A program made the translations under genes and the position numbers. The notes under the pieces are model-generated. The model was not told the DNA's origin, did not search any database, and saw only the letters and a list, made by a program, of their open reading frames with translations. From Cryobacterium lactosi (lineage in GTDB: Bacteria > Actinomycetota > Actinomycetes > Actinomycetales > Microbacteriaceae): a stretch of DNA of 33,982 nucleotides. The stretch lies in contig NZ_SOHM01000032.1 of the NCBI RefSeq assembly GCF_004403945.1, forward strand, positions 342 through 34,323, written 5' to 3'. Below, piece after piece: positions 1 through 9,415 of the stretch; within the stretch, counting starts at the first letter, position 1, and every line of letters begins with the position of its first letter.

Positions 1-9
1 GAAAACAAC

Positions 10-40
10 AGAAAAGCCACCCCACCGGGGTGGCTTTTCT
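10..40. terminator. Rho-independent terminator-like hairpin
   Basis: A perfect 14-bp inverted repeat (10-23 with 27-40) with a 3-nt loop. The outer stem is A-rich on the left and T-rich on the right, so it can serve as a terminator in either direction. It probably ends a gene lying to the left of the window. Confidence 0.8.
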
Positions 41-63
41 GCGTTTAACCCCCACCCCCGCAT

Positions 64-126
64 CCGCGAACCGTGAGAAAAGCACCGAAAAACGCGGGAT
101 TTCGGTGCTTAAGTCACAGTTCGCGG
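64..126. repeat. Long imperfect hairpin upstream of the deaminase gene
   Basis: Two nested inverted repeats form one long stem. The inner arms 80-90 and 100-110 are perfect over 11 bp around a 9-nt loop. The outer arms 64-76 and 114-126 match at 12 of 13 positions. A 3-nt internal loop on each side separates them. It lies between the terminator at 10-40 and the deaminase start at 204 and has no T-tract. It could be a structured leader, an operator pair or a REP-type element; the sequence alone does not decide. Confidence 0.6.
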
Positions 127-203
127 GAGGGCGTGGAAGCGGCACGGGACGTTGGCGGGACTCCGGTACCGTGGGGACTCACCTAGACACGCGGGAGAGA
201 GAC

Positions 204-1223
204 ATGACCGTTGCCAAGTGGCCCGTCGCGGAACTGCACGTGCACATCGAAGGCACGCTCGAAACCGAGCTGCTCGTGGCGCTGGCCCGTCGCAATGACG
301 TGGCCCTGCCCAGCTACGACCCCGACGTGCTGCGTGAGCTGTACAGATTCACCGACCTGCAGTCGTTCCTCGACATCTACTACGCCAATCTCGCGGTGCT
401 GCGCACCGAAGCAGACTTCTACGATCTCGGGATGGCGTACCTCACCCGTGCGTCCGCAGCCGGAGTGCGCCGGGCCGAGATCTTCTTCGACCCCCAGACG
501 CACCTGGCCAACGGCATCCAGCTGGACGTCGTGTTCGGCGGCCTCACCCGCTCCCTCGTCGATGCCCGCGAGACCCTCGGTATCTCCGCAGACCTCATCC
601 TGTGCTTCCTCCGCCACCTCGGCGGTCAGGCGGCGTTGGAGACTCTCGAAGCCGCCATCCCGTTCCTTGACCAGTTCATCGGCGTGGGCCTTGATTCCGC
701 CGAGGTCGGTTTTCCGCCGTCGCTCTTCACCGAGGCCTTCGCCAAGGCCGAGGCGCTCGGACTGCACAGGGTGGCGCATGCCGGCGAAGAGGGCGGCCCC
801 GACTATGTGTACGAGGCCCTGGACCTGCTGGGGGTCGAAAGGGTCGACCACGGCATCCGCGCCGTCGAAGACCCCCGCCTTGTGGAGCTCCTGCGCGAGC
901 GGCAGATCCCGCTCACGGTGTGCCCGCTCTCGAATGTGTGCCTGCGGGCCACCCCGACGCTCGGCGCGCATCCGCTGCCCGCCATGCTCGCCGCCGGCCT
1001 GTTGGTCACCATCAGCAGCGACGACCCGGCCTACTTCGGCGGCTACGTCGACGACAACCTCGATGCCCTCCAGAATGAGTTCGGCCTGGACCACGCTCAG
1101 ATGGCCACGCTGGCGCGCAACTCCTTCCGGGCAGCGTTCCTGCCCGAAGCTGAGAAACGCCGACACATCGAGGCCGTTCAGGAGCACCTTGAGGGGTTGC
1201 TGCGACTAACCTCGGGAGCATGA
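204..1223 (+). CDS. Adenosine/adenine deaminase family protein (adenine deaminase subtype likely)
   Basis: Zinc-dependent purine deaminase of the amidohydrolase superfamily, 339 aa, cytosolic, acting in purine salvage. Visible motifs are the N-terminal HVHIEGTLE (zinc ligands His12 and His14), HAGEEGGPDY from His192, VDHGIR, and SSDDPAYFGGY with the metal-binding Asp pair near 273-274. HAGEEG-PxY and DDPAYFGGY are, to my knowledge, typical of the adenine deaminase (Aah1-like) branch rather than of true adenosine deaminases, so adenine to hypoxanthine is the better guess. The frame is open from position 30, but the ATG at 204 follows a GGGAGAGA ribosome site and starts just before the conserved HxH motif. 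The stop overlaps the putA start (ATGA), so the two genes are probably co-transcribed. Confidence 0.85.
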   Translation: MTVAKWPVAELHVHIEGTLETELLVALARRNDVALPSYDPDVLRELYRFTDLQSFLDIYYANLAVLRTEADFYDLGMAYLTRASAAGVRRAEIFFDPQTHLANGIQLDVVFGGLTRSLVDARETLGISADLILCFLRHLGGQAALETLEAAIPFLDQFIGVGLDSAEVGFPPSLFTEAFAKAEALGLHRVAHAGEEGGPDYVYEALDLLGVERVDHGIRAVEDPRLVELLRERQIPLTVCPLSNVCLRATPTLGAHPLPAMLAAGLLVTISSDDPAYFGGYVDDNLDALQNEFGLDHAQMATLARNSFRAAFLPEAEKRRHIEAVQEHLEGLLRLTSGA

Positions 1224-4200
1224 GCAAACCCCTTCCGAACGTGCAGCAGGACCTCGGTGCGGAGGTCGTGGCCCTTGTCACCAAATGGCTGGCTGACAGC
1301 GCGACCATCCCCGCCGACGTGTCGGCCGAACGGCTCGCGGGGGTGCTGAAAGACCCCAACGGGCTCGACTTCACCGTGGGTTTCGTGGACGGCGTGATGC
1401 GTCCGGAAGACGTGATGGTCGCCGGCTACAACCTGCAACGGGTGGCCAAGCTCGCCCCGGCCTTCCTGCCGCCGGTACTCCGCGGCGCCATCGGCGTCGG
1501 CGGCGTGATGGGGCCGGTGCTGCCCTGGGTGGTGATCCCGGCAGCCCGCAAGGTGCTGCGCCAGATGGTCGGCCACCTGGTGGTGGATGCGACGGCCGAC
1601 AAGCTCGGTCCCACCATCGAGGCCCTCAAGGAATCGGGCAACCGGCTCAACATCAACCTGCTCGGCGAAGCCGTGCTCGGCGAGAAGGAGGCGCTGCGCC
1701 GCCTCGCCGGCACCCGCGAACTGCTGGTACGGGACGACGTGGACTACGTCTCGATCAAGGTCTCCTCGATCGCCAGCCAGCTCTCGATGTGGGCCTTCGA
1801 CGAGGCCGTCGACCGGGTCGTCGAACGCCTGACCCCGCTCTACGAGCTTGCCGCGGCCTCACCCACCCCGAAGTTCATCAACCTCGACATGGAGGAGTAC
1901 CGCGACCTCGACCTGACCATCGCGGTCTTCGAGCGCATCCTCGACCAGCCCCGCCTGCAGAACCTCGAAGCCGGCATCGTGCTGCAGGCCTACCTGCCCG
2001 ACGCCCTCGGCGCGCTGCAGGGCCTCACCCAGTGGGCGCACGCCCGTCGGGCCGGCGGCGGCGCAGCCATCAAGGTGCGGCTGGTCAAGGGTGCCAACCT
2101 CGCCATGGAGCACGTCGACGCGAGAGTGCACGACTGGCCGCTGGCGACCTACGCCAGCAAGCAGGACACCGATACCAACTACAAGCGCGTGCTCAACTGG
2201 GCGCTCACCCCGCAGAACACCGACGCCGTTCGCATCGGCGTCGCCGGGCACAACCTCTTCGACGTGGCCTACGCCCACCTGCTGGCCCAGCAGCGCGGTG
2301 TGGACGACCGCATCGAGTTCGAGATGTTGTTGGGCATGGCCACGAGCCAGGCCGAGGCCGTGAAGAAGGATGTCGGCCGGCTGCTGCTTTACACGCCGGT
2401 GGTGAATCCGGCGGAATTCGACGTGGCGATCAGCTACCTCATCCGCCGCCTCGAGGAGAACGCCAGCGAGGAGAACTTCATGTCAGCGGTGTTCGAACTC
2501 TCGGACACCCCGGCCCTCTTCGAACGGGAGAAACAGCGTTTCCTCGATTCCCTCGCCGCACTCGAGGTCGCGCCGGGAGCGCCGGGCGGGACTGTCCTCG
2601 TGCCGTCGCCGAACCGCGACCAGGACCGTTCGGTGGTCGTGCCGCTCGAACCCCTGCCCGACGCCGACGCCCCGCCGCTGACAACTCCGCCGGCCGATGC
2701 CGACGACCCCAATCTCACCGCCATGGTGCTCGGACTCACCCGCGGCTCGGTCTCCCGGAGCCGGTCGGTCCTCGGCGGCTTCCACAACGAACCCGACACC
2801 GACCCGTCCCTCCCGGCGAACCGGGCCTGGGGCCGCGCCATCCTGGCCAGGGTCGAGACGTCGATGCTCGGCAAGGAAAGTATCAAGCAGGCCCGCATCG
2901 ACGACGCCGACAGGCTCGACGAGGTCATCGCCACCGTCACCGCGGCCGGCGAAGCCTGGGCGCAGAAGCCCGGGGCCGAGCGGGCCCAGGTGCTGCACCG
3001 CGCCGGCCTCGCCCTGGCCGCCAACCGCGACCGCCTGATCGAGGTGATGGCCTCCGAAACCGGCAAGACCATCGCCGAGGGCGACCCCGAGGTCAGCGAG
3101 GCCATCGACTTCGCGCACTACTACGCCGAACGCGCCCGCGAGCTCGACGCCGTGCAGGGCGCCATCTTCGTGCCGTCCAAGCTCACCGTCATCACGCCGC
3201 CATGGAACTTCCCGGTGGCCATCCCGGCCGGTGGTGTGCTCGCCGCCCTCGCCGCGGGCTCCGGCGTGATCATCAAGCCGGCCACCCTCGCCCAGCGCAC
3301 CGGTGCCGTGATGGTCGAGGCGCTCTGGGAGGCCGGAGTGCCCAGGGACCTCCTCGCCCTCGTCGACCTGCCCGACCGGGCGCTCGGCAGCCGGCTGCTT
3401 GCCCACCCCGCTGTGGACAGGGTGATCCTCACCGGCGCCTACGAGACCGCCAAACTGTTCCGCGGCCTGCGGGAGGACCTCCCGCTGCTGGCCGAGACCA
3501 GCGGCAAGAACGCCATCATCGTCACCCCGTCCGCCGACCTCGACCTGGCCGCCGCCGACGTGATCAAGAGCGCCTTCGGCCATGCCGGCCAGAAGTGCTC
3601 AGCCGCCAGCCTGGTGATCCTGGTCGGCTCCGTCGCCAGGTCCGCCCGGTTCATCGGGCAACTGGTGGATGCCGCCACCTCGCTCCGCGTGGGGCGTCCC
3701 GCCGACCCGGACAGCCAGATGGGCCCGATCATCGAGCCCGCGGACGGCAAGCTGCTGCACGCGCTCACCGAACTCGGCGCCGGCGAGAGCTGGTTGGTCG
3801 AGCCGAAGCTGCTCGACGACGAACTCGAAACCGGGGTCGGCCAACTGTGGTCGCCCGGCATCCGCAGTGGCGTCACGCCCGGCTCGTACTTCCACCTCAC
3901 CGAGTTCTTCGGCCCGGTCCTGGGTGTCATGCACGCCCGCAACCTCGAGGAAGCCATCCGCTACCAGAACGCGGTCGACTATGGGCTCACGTCCGGGCTG
4001 CACTCGCTCGACGCCGACGAGATCGCCCAGTGGGTCGACACTGTCCAGGCCGGCAACCTCTACGTGAACCGCGGCATCACCGGAGCGATCGTGCAGCGGC
4101 AGCCTTTCGGCGGGTGGAAGCGCTCGGCGGTCGGTCCCGGTTGCAAGGCCGGCGGTCCCAACTACCTGTTCGGGCTGGGCGGCTGGGTCACCGATCCCGG

Positions 4201-4846
4201 ACGCAACAGCTCGACCCTGCACCTGCGCGGCCTTGAGCAGCGCATCACCGATCTCATCGAGGCCTCCCAGCCGTCGCTGCCCTACGAGGACTTCGATGTG
4301 CTGCGCCGGTCGGCGCTGAGCGATGCCCTCGCCTGGCGCGAAGAGTTCGACGTGGTCGCCGACGTCTCCGCGCTCGGTCTGGAACGCAACCTGTTCAGGT
4401 ACCGCGCGCTGCCCGTCACCGTGCGGTTGGGCGAGGACGGCAGCCTGGCCCTGCTGCTGCGTGTGATCGCGGCGGGCCTGGTATCCAAGTCCAGGTTCAT
4501 CGTCTCCAGCGCGCTACCGGTGCCGCCGAAGGTGCGCGCGGTACTCGCACCACGCGACATCCCGGTGATCATCGAGAGCGACGAGGAATGGCTGACCAGG
4601 GCCGCGGACGGCGGCATCAGCACGAGCCGGGTGCGGCTGATCGGCGGCGACCCGCAGACCGGTGCAGCCGCCGCGGCCACCGCCTTCGCCCACGCCCTTC
4701 GCGGCAGCCCGGATATCGCCGTCTACGCCCATCCGGTCACCCAGTCCGGACGGGTGGAGCTGCTGCCGTTCCTGCGGGAACAGGCCATCTCGATCACCGC
4801 GCACAGGTTCGGGAATCCGAGCACCCTCACGGACGAGGTGATCTAG
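1220..4846 (+). CDS. putA: Bifunctional proline dehydrogenase / L-glutamate gamma-semialdehyde dehydrogenase
   Basis: PutA-type enzyme of 1208 aa that oxidises proline to P5C (FAD domain) and then to glutamate (NAD domain). The proline dehydrogenase part spans about residues 80-430, with IKVSSIASQ near 177, RLVKGANLAMEH near 290 and FEMLLGMA near 367. The aldehyde dehydrogenase part spans about 520-990, with ITPPWNFPVAIPAGG near 655, the general base Glu in ETSGKN near 759 and the catalytic Cys in GHAGQKCSA near 792. A further C-terminal region of about 200 aa follows, as in long PutA proteins. There is no N-terminal ribbon-helix-helix DNA-binding domain, so this is not a self-regulating enterobacterial-type PutA. 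It starts inside the stop of the deaminase gene. It could also oxidise the glutamate semialdehyde made by the ornithine aminotransferase at 14065. Confidence 0.95.
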   Translation: MSKPLPNVQQDLGAEVVALVTKWLADSATIPADVSAERLAGVLKDPNGLDFTVGFVDGVMRPEDVMVAGYNLQRVAKLAPAFLPPVLRGAIGVGGVMGPVLPWVVIPAARKVLRQMVGHLVVDATADKLGPTIEALKESGNRLNINLLGEAVLGEKEALRRLAGTRELLVRDDVDYVSIKVSSIASQLSMWAFDEAVDRVVERLTPLYELAAASPTPKFINLDMEEYRDLDLTIAVFERILDQPRLQNLEAGIVLQAYLPDALGALQGLTQWAHARRAGGGAAIKVRLVKGANLAMEHVDARVHDWPLATYASKQDTDTNYKRVLNWALTPQNTDAVRIGVAGHNLFDVAYAHLLAQQRGVDDRIEFEMLLGMATSQAEAVKKDVGRLLLYTPVVNPAEFDVAISYLIRRLEENASEENFMSAVFELSDTPALFEREKQRFLDSLAALEVAPGAPGGTVLVPSPNRDQDRSVVVPLEPLPDADAPPLTTPPADADDPNLTAMVLGLTRGSVSRSRSVLGGFHNEPDTDPSLPANRAWGRAILARVETSMLGKESIKQARIDDADRLDEVIATVTAAGEAWAQKPGAERAQVLHRAGLALAANRDRLIEVMASETGKTIAEGDPEVSEAIDFAHYYAERARELDAVQGAIFVPSKLTVITPPWNFPVAIPAGGVLAALAAGSGVIIKPATLAQRTGAVMVEALWEAGVPRDLLALVDLPDRALGSRLLAHPAVDRVILTGAYETAKLFRGLREDLPLLAETSGKNAIIVTPSADLDLAAADVIKSAFGHAGQKCSAASLVILVGSVARSARFIGQLVDAATSLRVGRPADPDSQMGPIIEPADGKLLHALTELGAGESWLVEPKLLDDELETGVGQLWSPGIRSGVTPGSYFHLTEFFGPVLGVMHARNLEEAIRYQNAVDYGLTSGLHSLDADEIAQWVDTVQAGNLYVNRGITGAIVQRQPFGGWKRSAVGPGCKAGGPNYLFGLGGWVTDPGRNSSTLHLRGLEQRITDLIEASQPSLPYEDFDVLRRSALSDALAWREEFDVVADVSALGLERNLFRYRALPVTVRLGEDGSLALLLRVIAAGLVSKSRFIVSSALPVPPKVRAVLAPRDIPVIIESDEEWLTRAADGGISTSRVRLIGGDPQTGAAAAATAFAHALRGSPDIAVYAHPVTQSGRVELLPFLREQAISITAHRFGNPSTLTDEVI

Positions 4847-4882
4847 CGGCATACTGGCTCTGGTCGGAGGCGAGGTGATCCA

Positions 4883-5509
4883 ATGGCGACACCGAAGCTC
4901 CTCCGGCTGCGCCGGGAGGCCTGGGGATTCGTCGTCGGGTCGGCCCTCTTCATCCTGGGGGCCGTTCCGGGGTATCTGGGTGCCGTCGGTGCCGTGGTCG
5001 ACAACCTCACCTTCTTCATCGGATCGCTGTTCTTCACTCTCGCCGCCTTCATCCAACTCAACCTCAGCGGCCGGCGACCACCGCGCAGCACCACCAACCG
5101 ACCGGACAGGTTCGACTGGTGGGCCGCGGCCATCCAGTTCGCCGGCACCCTGTTCTTCAACCTGAGCACCGCCACGGCGCTCTCCGCCAGTCTCGGCGGC
5201 ACCGAGCGCACCGGGTGGCGCCCGGATGCCTACGGCTCGGTCTGCTTCCTGCTCTCCAGTCTGCTCGCCGTCGTGGCTACCACCGGGCGCGATGCGCTCT
5301 GGGACCCGAAGGCCCGAACCTGGCGGGGCGCCTGGCTGAACCTCCTGGGTTCGGTGGCATTCGGCGTCGCGGCGGTCGGCGCCTACCCGATCGCGGGGTC
5401 TGGGCAGCAACTACTGGCGAGCTGGGCTACTGTCGGCACTATCGCGGGTGGTGTCTGCTTCCTGGTGGCCGCCACGCTGACCAGACCCGGTGCCCCACGC
5501 CTCACCTGA
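4883..5509 (+). CDS. Small polytopic membrane protein, YrhK-like
   Basis: 208 aa with about five hydrophobic segments (roughly residues 12-35, 42-60, 78-98, 115-132 and 150-205). An Arg/Pro-rich loop follows the second segment and is followed by a WWAAAIQFAGTLFFN segment, which resembles YrhK-domain proteins. The ATG at 4883 follows GAGGTGAT, a usable ribosome site. It begins 36 nt after putA and may be read with it, though a CATACT hexamer at 4852-4857 could provide its own promoter. No catalytic motif is visible and no function can be assigned. Confidence 0.7.
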   Translation: MATPKLLRLRREAWGFVVGSALFILGAVPGYLGAVGAVVDNLTFFIGSLFFTLAAFIQLNLSGRRPPRSTTNRPDRFDWWAAAIQFAGTLFFNLSTATALSASLGGTERTGWRPDAYGSVCFLLSSLLAVVATTGRDALWDPKARTWRGAWLNLLGSVAFGVAAVGAYPIAGSGQQLLASWATVGTIAGGVCFLVAATLTRPGAPRLT

Positions 5510-5537
5510 GGCTCCCGAACCCGGGCGGGCCGCCGGG

Positions 5538-5568
5538 TGACGGTGGGACCGTCGGGAAGGCTGATAAT
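5538..5568 (+). promoter_or_regulatory. Candidate promoter of the ole operon
   Basis: A TGATAAT extended -10-like sequence (GATAAT at 5563-5568) is the best AT-rich hexamer in the 163-nt gap before oleA. The -35 match (TGACGG at 5538-5543) is weak and spaced 19 nt away. A short inverted repeat, GACGGT-GGG-ACCGTC (5539-5553), overlaps the region and might be an operator. Confidence 0.3.
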
Positions 5569-5705
5569 GGAAGGTAGCCGTTTCGGCCTCCGACCGAATT
5601 CGAAGGCCGCGAGGGCATCAGCTGACGCACGGTGGACACCCAGACTCCTGGGAGAAAATCGAAGGACTAGATTTGTCGCTACTCACAACTCGACAGGGGA
5701 CCCCG

Positions 5706-6728
5706 TTGGACGGAAACGCAACAACGATGCACCGCAATGTCGCGTTGTTGTCGGTCGCCACGACCATCGCACCCCGAATCACGACCTCTGAGGAGATCGA
5801 CGTTCGCCTGCAGCCGGCGCTGAAGCGCCTTCGCCTGCCCAAGGGGCTCCTGCAGCGTGTCGCCGGAGTGCACGAACGGCGTAACTGGGCCGAAGGCCAG
5901 GCTTTCGACGACGCCGCCGTGTCCGCGGGCAAGCGCGCCCTGGCCCAGGCCGGCATCGACCCCAGTGAGGTGGGGCTGATGATCAACACCTCGGTCACCC
6001 GCAAGCACCTGGAGCCGTCGGTGGCCGTACGCATCCACCACGGTCTGGGCCTGCCGTCGTCGGCCACGAACTTCGACATCGCCAACGCCTGCCTGGGCTT
6101 CGTGAACGGGATGACCCTCGCGGCCCAGCTGATCGACTCCGGCCAGATCAAGTACGCGGTGATCATCGACGGTGAAGACGCCGACGAGATCCAGACCAAC
6201 ACCATCGAGCGCCTCAGCCGTCCCGACATCGGCCGCAAGGACTTCATGTCCGAGTTCGCCAGCCTCACCCTGGGCTCCGGCGCCGCTGCCGCCGTGCTCG
6301 GCCGTGCCGACGCCCACCCGGAGGGTCACCGGATCCTCGGCGGCGTGACACGGGCGGCCACCCAGTTCAACGACCTCTGCGTCGGCAGTGTCGACGGCAT
6401 GTTCACCGACGCCAAGGCGCTGCTCAAGGGCGGCATGGAACTTGTCGTGTCGGCCTGGACCGAAGCCAAGCGCGACTGGAGCTGGTCGAACATGGACCGC
6501 TACATCCTGCACCAGGTGTCGGATGTGCACACCAACGCCATCGTCAAGGCCACCGGCCTCGACCGCACCCGGGTGCCCCTGACCTACCCCGGCTACGGCA
6601 ATGTCGGGCCCGCATCGATCCCGATCACGCTCTCCGAGGAAGCCGACCGACTCGTCCCCGGCAACCGGGTCCTGCTGATGGGCGTCGGCTCCGGCCTCAA
6701 CACGGCCATGATGGAGATCCAGTGGTGA
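5706..6728 (+). CDS. oleA: OleA-type acyl-CoA condensing enzyme (thiolase superfamily, KAS III-like)
   Basis: Predicted to join two fatty acyl-CoAs head to head, giving a beta-keto acid, the first step of long-chain olefin synthesis. The protein has the thiolase-fold signature with the nucleophile Cys in NACLGFVNG, the His in ILHQVSDVH and the Asn in GYGNVGPASIP, and it ends GVGSGLNTAMMEIQW, as OleA proteins do. The frame is open from a TTG at 5673 that also has a plausible ribosome site (GAAGGA). I prefer the TTG at 5706 because AGGGGA lies 5 nt upstream and the resulting N-terminus (M-DGNATTMHRN) resembles what I recall of actinobacterial OleA. An ATG at 5727 lacks a good ribosome site. The stop overlaps the start of oleBC. 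The following genes make OleA far more likely than a FabH of fatty-acid synthesis. Confidence 0.9.
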   Translation: MDGNATTMHRNVALLSVATTIAPRITTSEEIDVRLQPALKRLRLPKGLLQRVAGVHERRNWAEGQAFDDAAVSAGKRALAQAGIDPSEVGLMINTSVTRKHLEPSVAVRIHHGLGLPSSATNFDIANACLGFVNGMTLAAQLIDSGQIKYAVIIDGEDADEIQTNTIERLSRPDIGRKDFMSEFASLTLGSGAAAAVLGRADAHPEGHRILGGVTRAATQFNDLCVGSVDGMFTDAKALLKGGMELVVSAWTEAKRDWSWSNMDRYILHQVSDVHTNAIVKATGLDRTRVPLTYPGYGNVGPASIPITLSEEADRLVPGNRVLLMGVGSGLNTAMMEIQW

Positions 6729-9415
6729 GGTACCGGCTGCCGCGTCCCGCGACGGCCCTGGCTCCGGCGAGCGTTCCGCCGAGCGGTCTGCCGGGTCTCG
6801 ACCCGGACTGGTCCCGGATCGTCGACGTGGTTCAGAGCGCTCTGGACGACGGTGCGCCGGGGGCCAGTCACGCCTGGCACCTGCTCGACAACGGCGAAGA
6901 GCTGGCCGCGCTCGGCGCCGAACCGGTGGGCACGATTCTGTGCGTGCACGGCAATCCCACCTGGTCCTACCTCTGGCGGGACCTCGTGGCCCAGGCCAGC
7001 GCCGCCGCGGCGGCCGGCAGCCCGGCCTGGCGCGTCATCGCTGTCGACCAGCTGGACATGGGCTTCTCGGAGCGCACCGGCGTCGCACGCCCGCTGTCCC
7101 GCCGGGTGCAGGACCTCGACGACCTCACCCGCACGCTCGGCCTGTCCGGCCCCGTGGTCACCTTCGGCCACGACTGGGGCGGCGTGGTGTCCCTGGGCTG
7201 GGCCGTGGACCATCCCGAGCTCCTTGCCGGTGTGCTGCTGCTCAACACGGCCATCCACCAGAGCGAGACCGAACCCATCCCGGCACCGTTGCGCCTCGCG
7301 CTTGCCCGCGGTGTGCTCAGCACCGGCACCGTGATCACCACGGCGTTCCTGGAGACCACCCTCGCGCTGGGCCACCCGGCGCTGCCGGCCGAGGTCAAGA
7401 ACGCCTACCGGGCGCCGTACCGCACGCCCGCCCGCCGCGGCGGCATCGGCGGCTTCGTCGCCGACATCCCCGTGGATGCGGGCCACGAGAGCCACGCGGA
7501 GCTCGATCGCATCGCCGAATCGCTGCGCGCGCTCACGGTTCCCGCCCTGATGCTGTGGGGTCCGCGCGACCCGATCTTCAGCGACCGCTACCTCGACGAC
7601 CTCAGCGAGCGGATGCCGCACGCCGCCGTGCACCGTTTCGAGGGCTCCGGACATCTCATCGCCGAGGACGTGGACTACGCCGGAGCTGCGCTGGGCTGGC
7701 TCTCGGAGAGCCTGGTCGAGCCGGCCCCGTTGGCCGAGCCTGGCCCGTTGGTCGAGAGCACGACCCAACCCCTCTGGCACTACCTCGATGAGCTGCGGGA
7801 CAGCGACGAGACCGCCCTCATCGACATGGCTCCAGCCGGCGGCGACGGCCCCCGCGTCGTCAGCTGGCGGCTGCTCTCCCGGCGGGTCCGCGAAATCGCG
7901 GCCGGCCTGCACCAGATCGGCGTGCGCCGGGGCGACCGGGTCTCGCTTCTCGTACCGCCCAGCGCCGACCTCACCGCCGTGCTCTACGCCTGCATCCGCC
8001 TCGGCGCGATCGTCGTGGTGGCCGACGCCGGCCTCGGCCTCACCGGCCTCACCCGCGCCGTGCGCGGTGCCCGCCCCGACCACGTCATCGGCGCGCTGCC
8101 CGGCCTGATGGCCGCCCGCGCACTCGGCTGGCCCGGCCAGAAGATCTCCGTCAACCGGCTTCCCGCCGTCAGCCGCCGGGCCCTCGGCGTCTCCTACGCC
8201 CTCGCCGACCTGATCTCGTTGGGCCGCGACGAGGAGCTTCCCGAGCCGCCCGAGCCCGGCGACGTCGCCGCAGTGCTCTTCACCTCAGGCTCCACCGGAC
8301 CCGCCAAGGGCGTCGTCTACACGCACGGCCAGCTGTCCGCCGTCAGCCGAGCGCTGCACGCCCAGTACGGTGTCGGCCGCGGCACCGGCCTCGTCGCCGG
8401 CTTCGCCCCGTTCGCGCTGCTCGGCCCGGCCCTCGGCGCCCGGTCGGTCACCCCGGACATGGACGTCACCGCCCCGAAGACGCTCACCGCCACAGCGGTC
8501 GCCGCCGCCGTGGCCGCGATCGAGGCCACCGTCGTGTTCCTGTCCCCGGCCGCGCTGGCCAACGTGGTGGCCACCCAGAGTGAACTGTCCCCGGCCGACC
8601 GCGCCGCCCTGGCCCGGGTGACGAGCTTCCTCTCGGCCGGCGCCCCCGTCTCCGAATCGTTGCTCGCCTCGGCTGCCGCCCTGATGCCCGGCGCCAGCGC
8701 TCACACGCCGTACGGAATGACCGAGGGCCTGCTGATGACCGACATCACCCTCGACGGCATCCGCGAAGCCGCCCGTGACGACGTGGCGCGCGGCCCCGGC
8801 GGCGTGTGCGTGGGCAGCCCCACCGCGACCACCCGGGTGCGGATCAGCGCCCTCGACGAGACCGGCGCGGCCGTCGGCGAGCTCTCCGAGGAGCCGCAGG
8901 TCACCGGGGAGATCGTGGTCTCCGCCCCGCACGTCAAGGACCACTACGACAGGCTCTGGCTCACCGACCAGGCCGCCACCCGCGCGGTCACCCCGGGCGA
9001 GCGCTGGCACCGCACTGGCGATGTCGGCCACCTCGATGCCGCCGGCCGACTGTGGGTGGAGGGGCGCCTGCCGCACGTGATCACCACGGCAGAAGGCGTG
9101 ATCACCCCCGTCGGAGCTGAGCTGGCCGTGTCCGACCTGGCCGGCGTCGACCGTGCCGCGGCGGTGGGTGTCGGGCCCGCCGGCAGCCAGCAGGTTGTCA
9201 TTGTCGTCGAGACCGTTCCACCGGCCAGCCGCGTCGGCCTGGCCGACTCCGCCCTGGCCGCTGCGGTGCGAGCCGTCGCCGGACATCCGATCGCGGCCGT
9301 GCTCGTGGTGCCGCACCTGCCCACCGACATCCGGCACAATTCCAAGATCGACCGCACCCGCCTGGCCCGCTGGGCGAACGGCATCCTCACCGGGGCGAGG
9401 CTCACCCAGCCATGA
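6725..9415 (+). CDS. oleBC: OleBC fusion: beta-lactone decarboxylase (alpha/beta hydrolase) plus beta-lactone synthetase (AMP-ligase fold)
   Basis: A single 896-aa protein carries two ole activities. The OleB part (residues 1 to about 340) is a haloalkane-dehalogenase-like alpha/beta hydrolase with CVHGNPTWSYLW near 75, nucleophile Asp in GHDWGG near 150, LWGPRDPIF and the His in GSGHLIAED. The OleC part (about 345-896) is an acyl-adenylate-forming domain with VLFTSGSTGPAKG, TPYGMTEG, HRTGDVGHLD and a late Lys in HNSKIDRTRLARW. OleC closes a beta-hydroxy acid to a beta-lactone and OleB decarboxylates it to a cis-olefin. The fusion order is B then C. Either of two tandem GTG codons (6722, 6725) may start it; 6725 overlaps the oleA stop as GTGA. 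A Glu/Pro-rich linker with repeated PLxEP-like units (about residues 328-345) separates the domains. Confidence 0.93.
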   Translation: MRYRLPRPATALAPASVPPSGLPGLDPDWSRIVDVVQSALDDGAPGASHAWHLLDNGEELAALGAEPVGTILCVHGNPTWSYLWRDLVAQASAAAAAGSPAWRVIAVDQLDMGFSERTGVARPLSRRVQDLDDLTRTLGLSGPVVTFGHDWGGVVSLGWAVDHPELLAGVLLLNTAIHQSETEPIPAPLRLALARGVLSTGTVITTAFLETTLALGHPALPAEVKNAYRAPYRTPARRGGIGGFVADIPVDAGHESHAELDRIAESLRALTVPALMLWGPRDPIFSDRYLDDLSERMPHAAVHRFEGSGHLIAEDVDYAGAALGWLSESLVEPAPLAEPGPLVESTTQPLWHYLDELRDSDETALIDMAPAGGDGPRVVSWRLLSRRVREIAAGLHQIGVRRGDRVSLLVPPSADLTAVLYACIRLGAIVVVADAGLGLTGLTRAVRGARPDHVIGALPGLMAARALGWPGQKISVNRLPAVSRRALGVSYALADLISLGRDEELPEPPEPGDVAAVLFTSGSTGPAKGVVYTHGQLSAVSRALHAQYGVGRGTGLVAGFAPFALLGPALGARSVTPDMDVTAPKTLTATAVAAAVAAIEATVVFLSPAALANVVATQSELSPADRAALARVTSFLSAGAPVSESLLASAAALMPGASAHTPYGMTEGLLMTDITLDGIREAARDDVARGPGGVCVGSPTATTRVRISALDETGAAVGELSEEPQVTGEIVVSAPHVKDHYDRLWLTDQAATRAVTPGERWHRTGDVGHLDAAGRLWVEGRLPHVITTAEGVITPVGAELAVSDLAGVDRAAAVGVGPAGSQQVVIVVETVPPASRVGLADSALAAAVRAVAGHPIAAVLVVPHLPTDIRHNSKIDRTRLARWANGILTGARLTQP

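Noticed and set aside
1789..4236. An 815-codon forward frame inside putA
   Set aside because: Arg/Pro-rich shadow frame of high-GC coding DNA; the overlapping PutA frame has all catalytic motifs.
5673..5705. TTG at 5673 as the oleA start
   Set aside because: It has a usable GAAGGA site, so it is not excluded, but 5706 has a better-placed AGGGGA and gives the family-like N-terminus.
5537..5791. Small forward ORF before oleA
   Set aside because: No ribosome site, no domain, overlaps the oleA start region and its likely promoter.
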